Of a stretch of 11,190 nucleotides of DNA, positions 1-7,657 are shown one piece after another. Within the stretch, counting starts at the first letter, position 1. Every line of letters begins with the position of its first letter. The stretch spans positions 1-11,190 of the forward strand of contig NATN01000199.1 in the NCBI GenBank assembly GCA_002085355.1, in the 5' to 3' direction. The translations under genes were made by a program, and so were the position numbers. The DNA is from Candidatus Zhuqueibacterota bacterium 4484_87 (GTDB lineage Bacteria; Zhuqueibacterota; Zhuqueibacteria; Thermofontimicrobiales; Thermofontimicrobiaceae). Below the pieces are notes generated by a model, which saw nothing but the letters and a program-made list of their open reading frames with translations, was not told where the DNA came from and ran no database searches.

Positions 1-103
1 GCGCCCGGCCTACCAATCCATTTTTACGGGCAGGCTTTCGCCAAAGCAGGCGGCGTACGAGATGCAGAAATTAGCAGAAAAGCTCATCAGGGAGAACCGG
101 TAA
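1..103 (+). CDS. C-terminal end of an ABC sugar-binding protein (partial)
   Basis: Only the last 33 codons are present, read in the frame starting at position 2 and ending with TAA at 101-103. The peptide runs RPAYQSIFTGRLSPKQAAYE and then a basic, amphipathic helix ending EKLIRENR. This looks like the C-terminal helix of family 1 extracellular solute-binding proteins (MalE/UgpB type), where a G-x-x-S/T-P-x-x-A turn precedes the last helix. The stop lies only 4 bases before the ATG of a MalF-type permease, the normal order for binding protein then two permeases. Such a protein would capture an oligosaccharide or similar solute outside the inner membrane. The substrate cannot be told from this fragment. 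The assignment rests on the short C-terminal pattern plus context. Confidence 0.75.
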   Translation, partial: RPAYQSIFTGRLSPKQAAYEMQKLAEKLIRENR

Positions 104-107
104 TAAA

Positions 108-1001
108 ATGAGCTCGGAATTGGGAAATATTCGCAACAACAGGCTGGCTTATCTATACACCATGCCGGCATTCATCGTCATGGGACTTGTTGTCATTTAC
201 CCATTTTTGTACAACATTGTCCTCTCGTTCTCCAATATGAATCTAACCCATTTTTATGATTGGCGGCTGATAGGTCCGCAAAATTACACGGCTGTTTTTC
301 AGGAAAAAACTTTCTGGTATTTTTTCTTCAAAACAATTCTGTGGACAGTGATTAATGTCTTTTTCCACGTCACAATCGGCGTGTTTCTGGCATTGATTTT
401 AAATAAAGATTTGAAAGCAAAATCATTCTATCGTACGCTGCTTATTTTGCCTTGGGCTGTACCGCAGTACATCACTGCTTTGACCTGGCGGGGGATGTTC
501 AATTCTGAATACGGAGCAATTAGCCTCATCATTCAAAAAATCTTCGGCGTGCAAATTCCCTGGCTAACAACAGAATGGGGCGCATTTACTGCATGTGTGA
601 TTACCAATGTCTGGCTTGGTTTCCCATTTATGATGGTCATTGCACTCGGTGGATTGCAAAGCATTCCCGATGAACTTTATGAAGCAGCGGAAATTGATGG
701 CGCGTCCTGGCTGCACAAATTAAAAAGCATCACTGTTCCGCTACTGAAACCGGTAATGATTCCCGCAATTACTCTGGGGATAATCTGGACTTTCAATAAT
801 TTCAATATTGTCTGGCTGGTCAGCAACGGCGGTGAACCGGCAGATACCACACACATTCTGGTAAGCTGGGTTTACAAATCAGGTTTTCGTTATTTTCGCA
901 TGGGTTATGCCGCGGCATTTTCAATAATCATATTTTTGATTTTGTTAATTTTTAGCTGGAATTTTATCAAAAAAAGTAAAGCGACTGAAGCTGTTTATTA
1001 A
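108..1001 (+). CDS. MalF/UgpA-type sugar ABC transporter permease
   Basis: This 297-residue inner-membrane protein is one of two permease subunits of a carbohydrate uptake-1 type ABC importer. About six hydrophobic segments are visible, the first near residues 14-36 and the last near 266-286. The cytoplasmic coupling loop (EAA motif), which docks on the ATPase, is clear at residues 191-198 (EAAEIDGA), followed by a conserved VPLLKP at 210-215. Length and motif match the MalF/UgpA/LacF family (BPD_transp_1). The start codon is 4 bases after the upstream stop, with AGGGAG at 89-94 inside the preceding gene as a rather distant ribosome-binding site, so translational coupling is likely. It pairs with the next gene. 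No MalK-type ATPase is visible nearby; such importers often share one encoded elsewhere. The substrate is unknown. Confidence 0.93.
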   Translation: MSSELGNIRNNRLAYLYTMPAFIVMGLVVIYPFLYNIVLSFSNMNLTHFYDWRLIGPQNYTAVFQEKTFWYFFFKTILWTVINVFFHVTIGVFLALILNKDLKAKSFYRTLLILPWAVPQYITALTWRGMFNSEYGAISLIIQKIFGVQIPWLTTEWGAFTACVITNVWLGFPFMMVIALGGLQSIPDELYEAAEIDGASWLHKLKSITVPLLKPVMIPAITLGIIWTFNNFNIVWLVSNGGEPADTTHILVSWVYKSGFRYFRMGYAAAFSIIIFLILLIFSWNFIKKSKATEAVY

Positions 1002-1031
1002 TAAAAATTATTTCCCAAAAGAAAATTCGCC

Positions 1032-1874
1032 ATGAGAAAACCAAGAGATTTATCACTCGCAGGAAAAATCGGCGCGTATTCGGTATTGACGCTGTTCACA
1101 ATTTTCGCCATTTATCCCATTTTGCGCGTGCTGACAATTTCGCTTCGCCCAGGGGATCGGCTATTGAGCAAATCGCTGGCGATTATTCCTCCCAACGCCA
1201 CTCTACAAACGTACGTAAAATTATTCACTGATGAACCATTTCTGCGCTGGATGTCAAACAGTTTGCTCATTTCAGCGGCGGTCATGGTTGTCGGCGTCGG
1301 TTTGGCAGCCACTGCCGGATATGCATTTTCACGCTACCGTTTCCGCGGCAAGAGCACCGCCATGTTTGCTCTCATTACGACGCAAATGTTCCCTTTGACC
1401 ATGCTTTTGCTGCCCCTTTTCATCATGCTGATAAAATTGAAACTTTACGATTCTTACATCGGTTTAATTATCGCTTATTCAGCGACTGCGCTGCCGTTTA
1501 CAACATGGCAAATGAAGGGATATTACGACACAATACCTTACAGCCTCGAAGAAGCAGCATCCATTGACGGCAGCTCTCCTGTGGGCACATTCTGGCGCAT
1601 TGTTTTGCCTTTAGCAGCACCGGCGCTGGTGATCACTGCGCTTTTTTCATTTATGACTGCCTGGTCTGAGTATCTCGTCGCAGCAGTCTTAATTCAGGAC
1701 CAAAATTTATTCACATTGCCTTTGGGTCTTAAAACGTTCCAGTCTGCAATGGAAACTTCCTGGGGGCTATACTCAGCAGGGGCAATTATGGTCAGCTTGC
1801 CTGTAGTCCTGTTATTTTTATTTTTAAGTCGCTGGCTTATTTCAGGTTTAACATTAGGAAGCGTTAAGGGTTAG
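1032..1874 (+). CDS. MalG/UgpE-type sugar ABC transporter permease
   Basis: This is the second permease subunit (280 residues) of the same importer. It begins with a short basic cytoplasmic tail and a first membrane helix at about residues 13-35. The segment ATAGYAFSRYRFRGK (93-107) is typical of MalG-type proteins. The EAA coupling loop is at 173-182 (EEAASIDGSS), followed by VLPLAAPAL. Hydrophobic segments and length fit the family. It lies 30 bases after the MalF-type gene. The ATG at 1032 has no strong Shine-Dalgarno; only A/G-rich sequence precedes it. The stop TAG (1872-1874) overlaps the AGGAGG ribosome-binding site of the next small gene, so the transport genes and the following envelope genes are probably one transcript. 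The solute is unknown. Confidence 0.93.
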   Translation: MRKPRDLSLAGKIGAYSVLTLFTIFAIYPILRVLTISLRPGDRLLSKSLAIIPPNATLQTYVKLFTDEPFLRWMSNSLLISAAVMVVGVGLAATAGYAFSRYRFRGKSTAMFALITTQMFPLTMLLLPLFIMLIKLKLYDSYIGLIIAYSATALPFTTWQMKGYYDTIPYSLEEAASIDGSSPVGTFWRIVLPLAAPALVITALFSFMTAWSEYLVAAVLIQDQNLFTLPLGLKTFQSAMETSWGLYSAGAIMVSLPVVLLFLFLSRWLISGLTLGSVKG

Positions 1875-1883
1875 GAGGAAAAT

Positions 1884-2042
1884 TTGGGAAAATTATCTAT
1901 TTTATCAGAATTGTGGCAATTCCTTAAAGTACGCAAAAAATGGTGGCTGGGGCCTATCATCATTTTTTTGCTGTTATTAGGATTGTTGATTGTCTTCACT
2001 GAAGGATCAGCACTGGCACCCTTCATTTATGCTTTGTTTTAA
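1884..2042 (+). CDS. DUF5989-like small membrane protein
   Basis: A 52-residue protein, easily missed because it is short and starts with TTG. The start is well supported: AGGAGG at 1873-1878 lies 5 bases upstream and no ATG is available. It begins MGKLSILSELWQFLKVRKKWW, then has one hydrophobic helix at about residues 24-38 (PIIIFLLLLGLLIVF) and ends EGSALAPFIYALF. The order of an amphipathic start, a basic RKKWW patch, one helix and a C-terminal S-x-x-APFIY-x-LF is what I recall for DUF5989. From memory, members of that family often sit beside SGNH hydrolases, SxtJ-type proteins and carbamoyltransferases. An SGNH-type protein follows here, which fits; no carbamoyltransferase is in the window. 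The molecular function is unknown. The protein probably sits in the inner membrane, perhaps as a partner of the next gene product. Confidence 0.85.
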   Translation: MGKLSILSELWQFLKVRKKWWLGPIIIFLLLLGLLIVFTEGSALAPFIYALF

Positions 2043-2116
2043 TTTTCAAAAAATCTCATTTTCAATTTTAAATAATTTGATTCTGTCATTAATTTGGTGG
2101 ATGGCGAATATCTGTT

Positions 2117-4054
2117 GTGCAAAATTCTTCTCAAAAAACAAGCAAAAATGCAAAAATATCTTTTTTCATAACCATGCTACTGATTCCAGTGCTCTTTTTT
2201 GTGCTGATGGAATTGTTGCTGCGGCTGGTGAATATTGGGACTCAGGAAAAAATTGTTCTCAGAATAAAAGAAGATGGCAAGGAATATTATCAGTTGAATC
2301 CCGATGTCGGCAAACGCTATTTTGTTCATGCCGATGAAAACATGATTCCCCAGCTTTTTCCGCAAAAATTTCCCGTCAACAGTTTGCTTAAAGACCGTCT
2401 GTCAGAATACTTTCCCTCCCGAAATTTTGAAGTGATCAATTTTGGACTATCGGCGGTGAACAGCTTCACAGTGCTTGATTTTGCCCGTGAAATAGTTCAC
2501 TATCAGCCTGATTTGGTCATTATCTACATGGGGCACAACGAATTTTACGGCGCCTTTGGCGTGGGCTCTGTTGAGCAGCTTGGCAAAAGTCCTGAATGGG
2601 TGCGGCTCTATTTGCGTTTGCGTCAGTTTCGGACATTCCAACTCGTGAGAAATCTCATTGCCAAATTTCTTGTCAAGAGTGACAAGCAAGCAGCAGCTAA
2701 CCGCACGCTAATGGAACAAATCGCTAAAAAAAAATCTATCCCGCTTCATAGCGCGGATTTTGATCTGGCATGTCGCTATTTTCGAAAAAATTTACAACAA
2801 ATTGTCGCGACAATTCAGAAAAACCACATTAAAGTTATCCTGTCCACAATAACCAGCAATTTGAAAGATCAACCACCATTCATTTCACTTTTTTCGGATT
2901 CATTGAGCCGCGAAAAGATAGATGAGTGGGAAACAAATTTCGCCCGGGCGAAAAAGCTATTGGCTCAAAAAAGATACGATCAGGTTAGTAGCTATTTACA
3001 TCGATGTGAACAAATTGACCCTCATCCGGCGCGACTTCGTTTTTTGTTCGGAAAACTTTATTTGATTCAAAAAGACACTTTATCTGCTCGCGCTCATTTT
3101 TTCGGAGCCAGAGACGAAGATGCGCTTCGTTTCCGTGCGCCATCTGCTTTCAATCAAATTATTACACAAATCGCTGCGAACAATAAAATTCCCCTCGTTC
3201 CCATCGATTCAATTTTTAACGCTTCATCTTATGACGGCATCGTTGGCTACGAGCTCATTAGCGAACACCTGCATCCCAACATCCGTGGCTATGAACTCAT
3301 GGCAAAATCATTTTCCCAAGCATTTTTAAACCATCTTTCCCTGAATGAAAAGCCGGAAAACTTATCGCTCTCCAATGAATATTTCCACACAAAGGCAGCC
3401 ATCACTCTGTTGGACGAAGCAATTGGTGATTTTGCCATTCAGCATTTGACATCCCGCTGGCCTTTTAAGCGCAAAAGAGCTTTGTTGCACTATCAAGATT
3501 CAGCAGAAAAAAATTATATAGAATCGCTCATTAAGGAGTATAAGACAGGGGTTCTCTCCTGGAACAAAGCGCACTTTGAATTAGCGAACTACTATCTTCG
3601 GAAAAATCAGCCGGAAAAAGCTATTGCCGAATATCTGGCAGTGATAAAAGTTGTTCCGAATGACTATTACGGATATTTCAAACTTGGAAATCTGTTCTTC
3701 AGCAGAAACAAATTCAACAAAGCTGTCCTCTGGTATCAAAAAGCGCTAGCAAGAAATGATATGCCATTCATAAAAGCGAAACTGGGAATGGTCTATTTGA
3801 ATATGTCCCTTTTTTCAAAAGCGGCGGCTATTTTTCAGGATGCTGTTCGTCAGGAGGAAATGATAAACAGCCTTTCAAATCAGGAAAAATCACTGCTGTT
3901 TTATTACTTTGCCATAAGCCAGATTAAGCTGGATAAAATTCGGGCTGCAAAACTTTATCTAAAAAAATCATTACAATTCAACAACAATAATGGCGAGGCT
4001 CATCAATTGTTGCAATTGCTAAATGCAAATAAAAAAGTAAAAATTCAATTTTGA
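2117..4054 (+). CDS. Membrane-anchored SGNH-like/TPR protein, catalytic serine block missing
   Basis: A 645-residue protein. A basic N-terminus leads into one membrane helix at about residues 15-38, placing the rest outside the cytoplasm. Family landmarks follow: NPDVGKRYF (61-69), EVINFGLSAVNS (105-116), the SGNH block III GHNEFYG (139-145) and a block V-like SEHLHPN (382-388). A helical TPR-like insert lies at about 268-335, and at least three or four TPR units fill 485-620 (for example ANYYLRKNQPEKAIAEYL). In relatives as I recall them, a segment with LGGST, carrying the nucleophilic serine, lies between the NP-x-VGKRYF region and the EVIN strand. Here only ENMIPQLFPQKFPVNSLLKD is found, so that block is absent. 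The block V aspartate also appears as glutamate. The start is GTG; the reading frame is closed by TAA at 2090-2092 and no strong ribosome-binding site is visible. A scaffold or binding role is more likely than hydrolysis. Confidence 0.85.
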   Translation: MQNSSQKTSKNAKISFFITMLLIPVLFFVLMELLLRLVNIGTQEKIVLRIKEDGKEYYQLNPDVGKRYFVHADENMIPQLFPQKFPVNSLLKDRLSEYFPSRNFEVINFGLSAVNSFTVLDFAREIVHYQPDLVIIYMGHNEFYGAFGVGSVEQLGKSPEWVRLYLRLRQFRTFQLVRNLIAKFLVKSDKQAAANRTLMEQIAKKKSIPLHSADFDLACRYFRKNLQQIVATIQKNHIKVILSTITSNLKDQPPFISLFSDSLSREKIDEWETNFARAKKLLAQKRYDQVSSYLHRCEQIDPHPARLRFLFGKLYLIQKDTLSARAHFFGARDEDALRFRAPSAFNQIITQIAANNKIPLVPIDSIFNASSYDGIVGYELISEHLHPNIRGYELMAKSFSQAFLNHLSLNEKPENLSLSNEYFHTKAAITLLDEAIGDFAIQHLTSRWPFKRKRALLHYQDSAEKNYIESLIKEYKTGVLSWNKAHFELANYYLRKNQPEKAIAEYLAVIKVVPNDYYGYFKLGNLFFSRNKFNKAVLWYQKALARNDMPFIKAKLGMVYLNMSLFSKAAAIFQDAVRQEEMINSLSNQEKSLLFYYFAISQIKLDKIRAAKLYLKKSLQFNNNNGEAHQLLQLLNANKKVKIQF

Positions 4055-4073
4055 ATAGAGATGAAAGTTGAAA

Positions 4074-5030
4074 ATGAGTATTGTCAATTTACAATTCTTT
4101 AAAAATTCTTTACGTAATTTTGCTTCGGTATTAAGTCTTTTGATCGTCGTCATCATTCTTTCGCTTTTGTCTCCCCACTTTTTAACCACGGAAAATCTGA
4201 TTTCAATTGCACTGCAAATGTCGGTCATCGCCATCATGTCCATTGGTCAGATGTGGATCATTATTTCCGGCGGAATTGATTTATCCGTCGGCTCAATTCT
4301 GGCGCTCTCCGGCGTGACCACGACTATGCTCATTAACAGTCACGTCCCTTTTTTCCCGGCTGTACTTGTAGGCGTAGCTGTAGGTTCTTTTGCCGGTTTT
4401 GTGAACGGATTTCTCATTGCTGTTGGGAAACTGCCGCCATTCATTTCCACCCTTGGAATGATGGGCATTGCCCGAGGCATGGCGCTCATCATCACCAAAG
4501 GCGTTCCGATTTTCGGACTGCCCTCCTACTTTAGCGTTCTTGGCAACGGAAGGCTGGCAGGGATTTTGCCTTATCCGATTCTTATCACGTTGGTTCTTGC
4601 CGTCCTTGCCCATGTCATTTTAACCAGAACGCCATTCGGCAGATATACTTACGCCATTGGCAGCAATTTTGAAGCTGCCAGACTGTCCGGCGTCAGGACG
4701 ACTTCTCTGCTCATTTACATTTACACCCTGGGTGGGCTGCTTGCCGGGCTTGGAGGTATTATTTTAGCGTCCAGGCTCAGCACAGGCCAACCCACAGCAG
4801 GCACAGGCTACGAGCTTGATGTTATTGCAGCGTGTGTCATCGGCGGCGCCAGTCTCAGCGGCGGCGTCGGCACGATCTGGGGCGCAATATTGGGTTCCCT
4901 GCTCATTGGTGTACTGCGCAATGGCTGTAATTTACTGGACATTTCCGCGTTCTGGCAGCAAGTAGCCATCGGCGGAATAATTGTAATTGCTGTTTTTGTT
5001 GATCAATATCAGAAGAAAAATAAATCGTAA
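4074..5030 (+). CDS. RbsC-type sugar ABC transporter permease
   Basis: A polytopic inner-membrane protein of 318 residues, the channel subunit of a ribose/xylose-type (carbohydrate uptake-2) ABC importer. Family hallmarks are visible: SGGIDLSVGSILALSG early in the protein, then NGFLIAVGKLPPFISTLG with a following ARGMALIITKG, GRYTYAIGSNFEAARLSGV in the cytoplasmic coupling region, and VIGGASLSGGVGTIWGAILG near the end. I take the ATG at 4074 as start; an in-frame TTG at 4068 with AGAG 7 bases upstream is an alternative adding two residues. It starts 19 bases after the TPR protein and is followed 39 bases later by a matching binding protein. The two-domain ATPase (RbsA/XylG type) normally encoded beside this permease is not in the window. 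The substrate cannot be predicted. Confidence 0.93.
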   Translation: MSIVNLQFFKNSLRNFASVLSLLIVVIILSLLSPHFLTTENLISIALQMSVIAIMSIGQMWIIISGGIDLSVGSILALSGVTTTMLINSHVPFFPAVLVGVAVGSFAGFVNGFLIAVGKLPPFISTLGMMGIARGMALIITKGVPIFGLPSYFSVLGNGRLAGILPYPILITLVLAVLAHVILTRTPFGRYTYAIGSNFEAARLSGVRTTSLLIYIYTLGGLLAGLGGIILASRLSTGQPTAGTGYELDVIAACVIGGASLSGGVGTIWGAILGSLLIGVLRNGCNLLDISAFWQQVAIGGIIVIAVFVDQYQKKNKS

Positions 5031-5069
5031 AATCAAATTCGCGTTTTTTGACCGGATCAGGAGGCTGTG

Positions 5070-6014
5070 ATGAAAAAAGCATTCATTTTGGGAATCGCTT
5101 TAATGACAATTCTTTTAATGAGTCAATGTTCTAAAAATGAAAAATCCGCCAAATATCAAATACTCGTTTCTCCCAAAGGGCTGGTGCACTCTTTTTGGGT
5201 CACAGTGAAAGCCGGGGCTGATTCTGCGGGAAAAGAATTCGGTGCGGATGTCATCTGGAAAGGCCCGACTCAGGAAACGGACATCGCCAGCCAAATTTCC
5301 ATTATTGAAGATTACATCAATAAAGGCGTGGATGCCATCGTAATCGCGGCTTGCGATGCCCAGGGACTGATTCCTGTTCTGAAAAAAGCGGCTGACAAAA
5401 AAATTCCGGTTATCACCATTGACTCAGGTATTGATGCTGATTTCCCGCTCAGCTTCATTGCCACTGACAATATTGCTGCCGCAGAAAAAGCAGCGGACAA
5501 ATTAGCGGAATTGATCCACTTCAAAGGAAAAGTCGCATGTATCCCCTTTGTGCCGGGAGCTGCTACTTCGAATATGCGTGAACAGGGATTTGTGAATAAA
5601 ATTAAAAGTTATCCTGAAATAGAGCTCCTGCCCATTCGCTACTCTCAAAGCGAGGTAGCAGTTGCCATGGCGGTCACGGAAGACATCCTCACAGCACACC
5701 CTGATGTGAAAGGAATCTTTGCTGCCAACGAAGCGGGGACAATTGGCGTGATTCAGGCGCTGAAAACAAAAAATAAAATCGATCAGGTAAAAATTGTCGG
5801 TTTTGACGCGGCGAGCAACGAAGTTGAAGCCCTAAAAGCAGGTGAAATTGACGCTCTGATTGTGCAGGATCCGTTCAAAATGGGCTACGAAGGTGTGAAG
5901 GCGGCTATTGCCGCTTTGCATGGCAAAACAGTGGAAAAACGTATTGACACGGGCGTTTACGTGGTTACAAGAGACAATTTAGCTAAACCGGAGATTGTCC
6001 GTCTTTTGAAATAA
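5070..6014 (+). CDS. RbsB-type sugar-binding lipoprotein
   Basis: A 314-residue substrate-binding protein of the periplasmic-binding-protein 4 type (RbsB/XylF-like). The ATG at 5070 is preferred over the GTG at 5067 because AGGAGG (5059-5064) is 5 bases upstream. Residues 1-19 form a signal sequence ending LLMSQC; Cys20 is the probable lipidation site, although Gln at -1 is not the usual small residue. The mature part shows the two-lobe pattern: ILVSPKGLVHSFWVTVKAGA, a GVDAIVIAACDAQG strand-turn, PVITIDSGI, SFIATDN, then KIVGFDAASNEVEALKAGEI and ALIVQDPFKMGYEGVKAA. It would bind a monosaccharide or similar ligand outside the inner membrane and deliver it to the adjacent RbsC-type permease. 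Gene order permease then binding protein with no ATPase between is unusual. No convincing terminator follows. Confidence 0.92.
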   Translation: MKKAFILGIALMTILLMSQCSKNEKSAKYQILVSPKGLVHSFWVTVKAGADSAGKEFGADVIWKGPTQETDIASQISIIEDYINKGVDAIVIAACDAQGLIPVLKKAADKKIPVITIDSGIDADFPLSFIATDNIAAAEKAADKLAELIHFKGKVACIPFVPGAATSNMREQGFVNKIKSYPEIELLPIRYSQSEVAVAMAVTEDILTAHPDVKGIFAANEAGTIGVIQALKTKNKIDQVKIVGFDAASNEVEALKAGEIDALIVQDPFKMGYEGVKAAIAALHGKTVEKRIDTGVYVVTRDNLAKPEIVRLLK

Positions 6015-6047
6015 AAAATTTCAGAAAATCGGTTTTGCAAAAAAAAC

Positions 6048-6076
6048 TTGATTCTTTTGAAATTTAGTCGTATATT
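6048..6076 (+). promoter_or_regulatory. Sigma-70-type promoter of the DksA-like gene
   Basis: TTGATT at 6048-6053 and TATATT at 6071-6076 are separated by exactly 17 bases. Expected transcription start is near 6083, giving a leader of about 50 bases before the ATG at 6135. It lies in the 120-base spacer after the binding-protein gene, so the DksA-like gene probably has its own transcription unit. The same hexamers and spacing recur upstream of the 676-residue minus-strand gene. Confidence 0.6.
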
Positions 6077-6134
6077 TTTAATCTCGAATTTTTATGCATG
6101 TTAAAAATCTTCTTGAATTTACCAGAGGAATATT

Positions 6135-6503
6135 ATGGACAAAAAAGATCTGGAGCATTTCAAACAATTGCTTTTAAAACGAAGGGAAGAAGTTTTAAAG
6201 AATCTTGGACATATTCGGGACTCTTCTTTTGAAAATTACCGTGATGCATCAGGCGAAGATTCCACTTATTCCATTCACATGGCAGATCATGGCACAGATG
6301 AAGAGCAAAAAGAAAATACTTACTATCAGGTTCATCGGGAGAATCGTTATCTTCTGTATCTGGAAGAGGCTCTTGAAAGGATCGAGAACGGTACTTACGG
6401 CATTTGCAAGGGTTGCGGACAAGAAATTCCCAAAGAGAGATTGGAAGCAGTTCCGCATACACAATTGTGCGTGCCCTGCAAAGAAAATGAGAAGAAACGA
6501 TGA
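6135..6503 (+). CDS. DksA/TraR C4 zinc-finger transcription factor
   Basis: A 122-residue cytoplasmic protein of the DksA/TraR family, whose members bind RNA polymerase through its secondary channel and alter promoter output. The N-terminal half (about residues 3-30 and 55-85) forms the helical coiled-coil, with acidic residues near the tip in HMADHGTDEEQ (48-58). The C-terminal zinc finger is complete: Cys91, Cys94, Cys112 and Cys115 in a C-x2-C-x17-C-x2-C arrangement, within GICKGCGQEIPKERLEAVPH. It is shorter than E. coli DksA (151 residues), like many DksA/YocK-type homologues. The start is well supported by AGAGG at 6124-6128, 6 bases before the ATG. Whether it responds to ppGpp, as DksA does, cannot be told; the broad family assignment is firm, but true DksA orthology is uncertain. 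Confidence 0.93.
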   Translation: MDKKDLEHFKQLLLKRREEVLKNLGHIRDSSFENYRDASGEDSTYSIHMADHGTDEEQKENTYYQVHRENRYLLYLEEALERIENGTYGICKGCGQEIPKERLEAVPHTQLCVPCKENEKKR

Positions 6504-6706
6504 TCTTATTCGCTTAATCGGCGGGATTTGTAATTCTGCCCTATGCTAACATCTACAATATGGTATTTCAATCTTTTTCATTCAATGCTTTTTGCACAAA
6601 ATCTTGCTTTGATTATTGAAATAGATTCGTTATTTTGATAAATTAAATTGTAATAATCATCATCTGCAATACTGTCCGATAAAAAACGAATGAAAAAGGC
6701 TAATTC
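6504..6706. other. Spacer between DksA-like gene and exchanger
   Basis: About 200 bases, A/T-rich, with no credible open reading frame and no clear terminator hairpin. The only supported element is a possible promoter at 6609-6636. Confidence 0.6.
6609..6636 (+). promoter_or_regulatory. Possible promoter of the exchanger gene
   Basis: TTGATT at 6609-6614 and TATTTT at 6631-6636 are 16 bases apart, about 70 bases upstream of the GTG start. The -35 hexamer is identical to that of two other predicted promoters in this window; the -10 is weaker. Confidence 0.42.
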
Positions 6707-7657
6707 GTGCTCATTCCTTTTCTTCATTTCATCACAGGAATCATCCTGCTTTATTTCAGCGCAGACATTCTAATAAAAAGCGCTGTCCGGTTAGCCGAAC
6801 TTATGAATATCCGCCCTTTTGTCATCGGAATTACCATTATCTCATTCGCATCTTCAGTGCCTGAACTCTCCATTACCCTGGTAAGCCTTTCGCATCATCA
6901 TTCTGACATCATGTTCGGAAATATCATCGGCAGCAACATCGCCAATGTCGCTCTCATTCTTCCTATCTCTGTTTTGATTAATCCAAAACAGCTACATGCA
7001 AAAGTACTGAGCAGAGATGTCGTTGTTATGATCATGGCAACAATTCTCTTCTGTCTCTTGCTGATCGGAGGCAAACTTTCCCGCTGGGAAGGCTTTTTGC
7101 TTTTTTCCGCGATTGTGCTGTATAATCTTTCCCTGATCCACTCCTCAAATTTGAGGAAATCAAAAGCCATCTCCCATTATCAAACAGCAAAACTTTTTCT
7201 CCGAGGTTCTTATGCAAACTGGAAATGCTACATCCTACTGATCCTCGGTTTTATCGGGATGATTTATTCGGCGAAAATTATTGTCAAATCTGCTATCAGC
7301 ATCGCGGAGACTTTGCACATCAGTGAAATGGTCGTCTCTATTTCAATGGTCGCCATCGCAACGGCATTACCTGAATTGGGAATGGCTATCGTCAGTTCTC
7401 TGCGCAATCAAAGCGACATCTTGTTGGGAAACATTATCGGTAGCAATATCTACAACTTGCTCTTTGTCGTGGGATTTTCCAGCATGATCTTCCCGGCAGG
7501 TAGTTTGGCTCCGGGAATTTTCCTGAAATTGCTGGCGCTTTTGATTTTCAGCCTTTTCATCATCCCGTTTGCTTTGAAAAAAAATGTATCGCGGAAATTA
7601 GCGTTTCTTTTCTTGCTTGCGTACGCGGGTTACATTGCGGTTTTGTATTTGACATAA
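6707..7657 (+). CDS. YrbG/CaxA-type sodium/calcium exchanger
   Basis: A 316-residue membrane protein of the calcium/cation antiporter family, with about ten hydrophobic helices and two inverted homologous halves. The alpha repeats are clear: ISFASSVPEL (45-54) and VAIATALPEL (215-224), each followed by the sequence GNIIGSN (71-77 and 241-247). The glutamates of the SxPE-type motifs (Glu53, Glu223), which bind cations in the family, are kept, as are hydroxyl residues four positions earlier (Ser49, Thr219). The glycine of the usual G-T-S-x-P-E motif is replaced by alanine in both halves. Family members exchange sodium or protons for calcium across the inner membrane; ion choice here is not known. 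The GTG start at 6707 follows AAAAAGG by 7 bases. The gene converges with the minus-strand elements that follow. Confidence 0.92.
   Translation: MLIPFLHFITGIILLYFSADILIKSAVRLAELMNIRPFVIGITIISFASSVPELSITLVSLSHHHSDIMFGNIIGSNIANVALILPISVLINPKQLHAKVLSRDVVVMIMATILFCLLLIGGKLSRWEGFLLFSAIVLYNLSLIHSSNLRKSKAISHYQTAKLFLRGSYANWKCYILLILGFIGMIYSAKIIVKSAISIAETLHISEMVVSISMVAIATALPELGMAIVSSLRNQSDILLGNIIGSNIYNLLFVVGFSSMIFPAGSLAPGIFLKLLALLIFSLFIIPFALKKNVSRKLAFLFLLAYAGYIAVLYLT

Noticed and set aside
2077..2105. TTGATT upstream of the TPR protein as a promoter
   Set aside because: No acceptable -10 hexamer lies 15-19 bases downstream.
1990..2337. A 115-codon plus-strand frame
   Set aside because: It overlaps the DUF5989-like gene and the start of the TPR protein in another frame, and its peptide is rich in Cys and His with no family features.
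6015..6040. Possible terminator after the RbsB-type gene
   Set aside because: Only a weak A/T stem (AAAA with TTTT) can be drawn and no T run follows.
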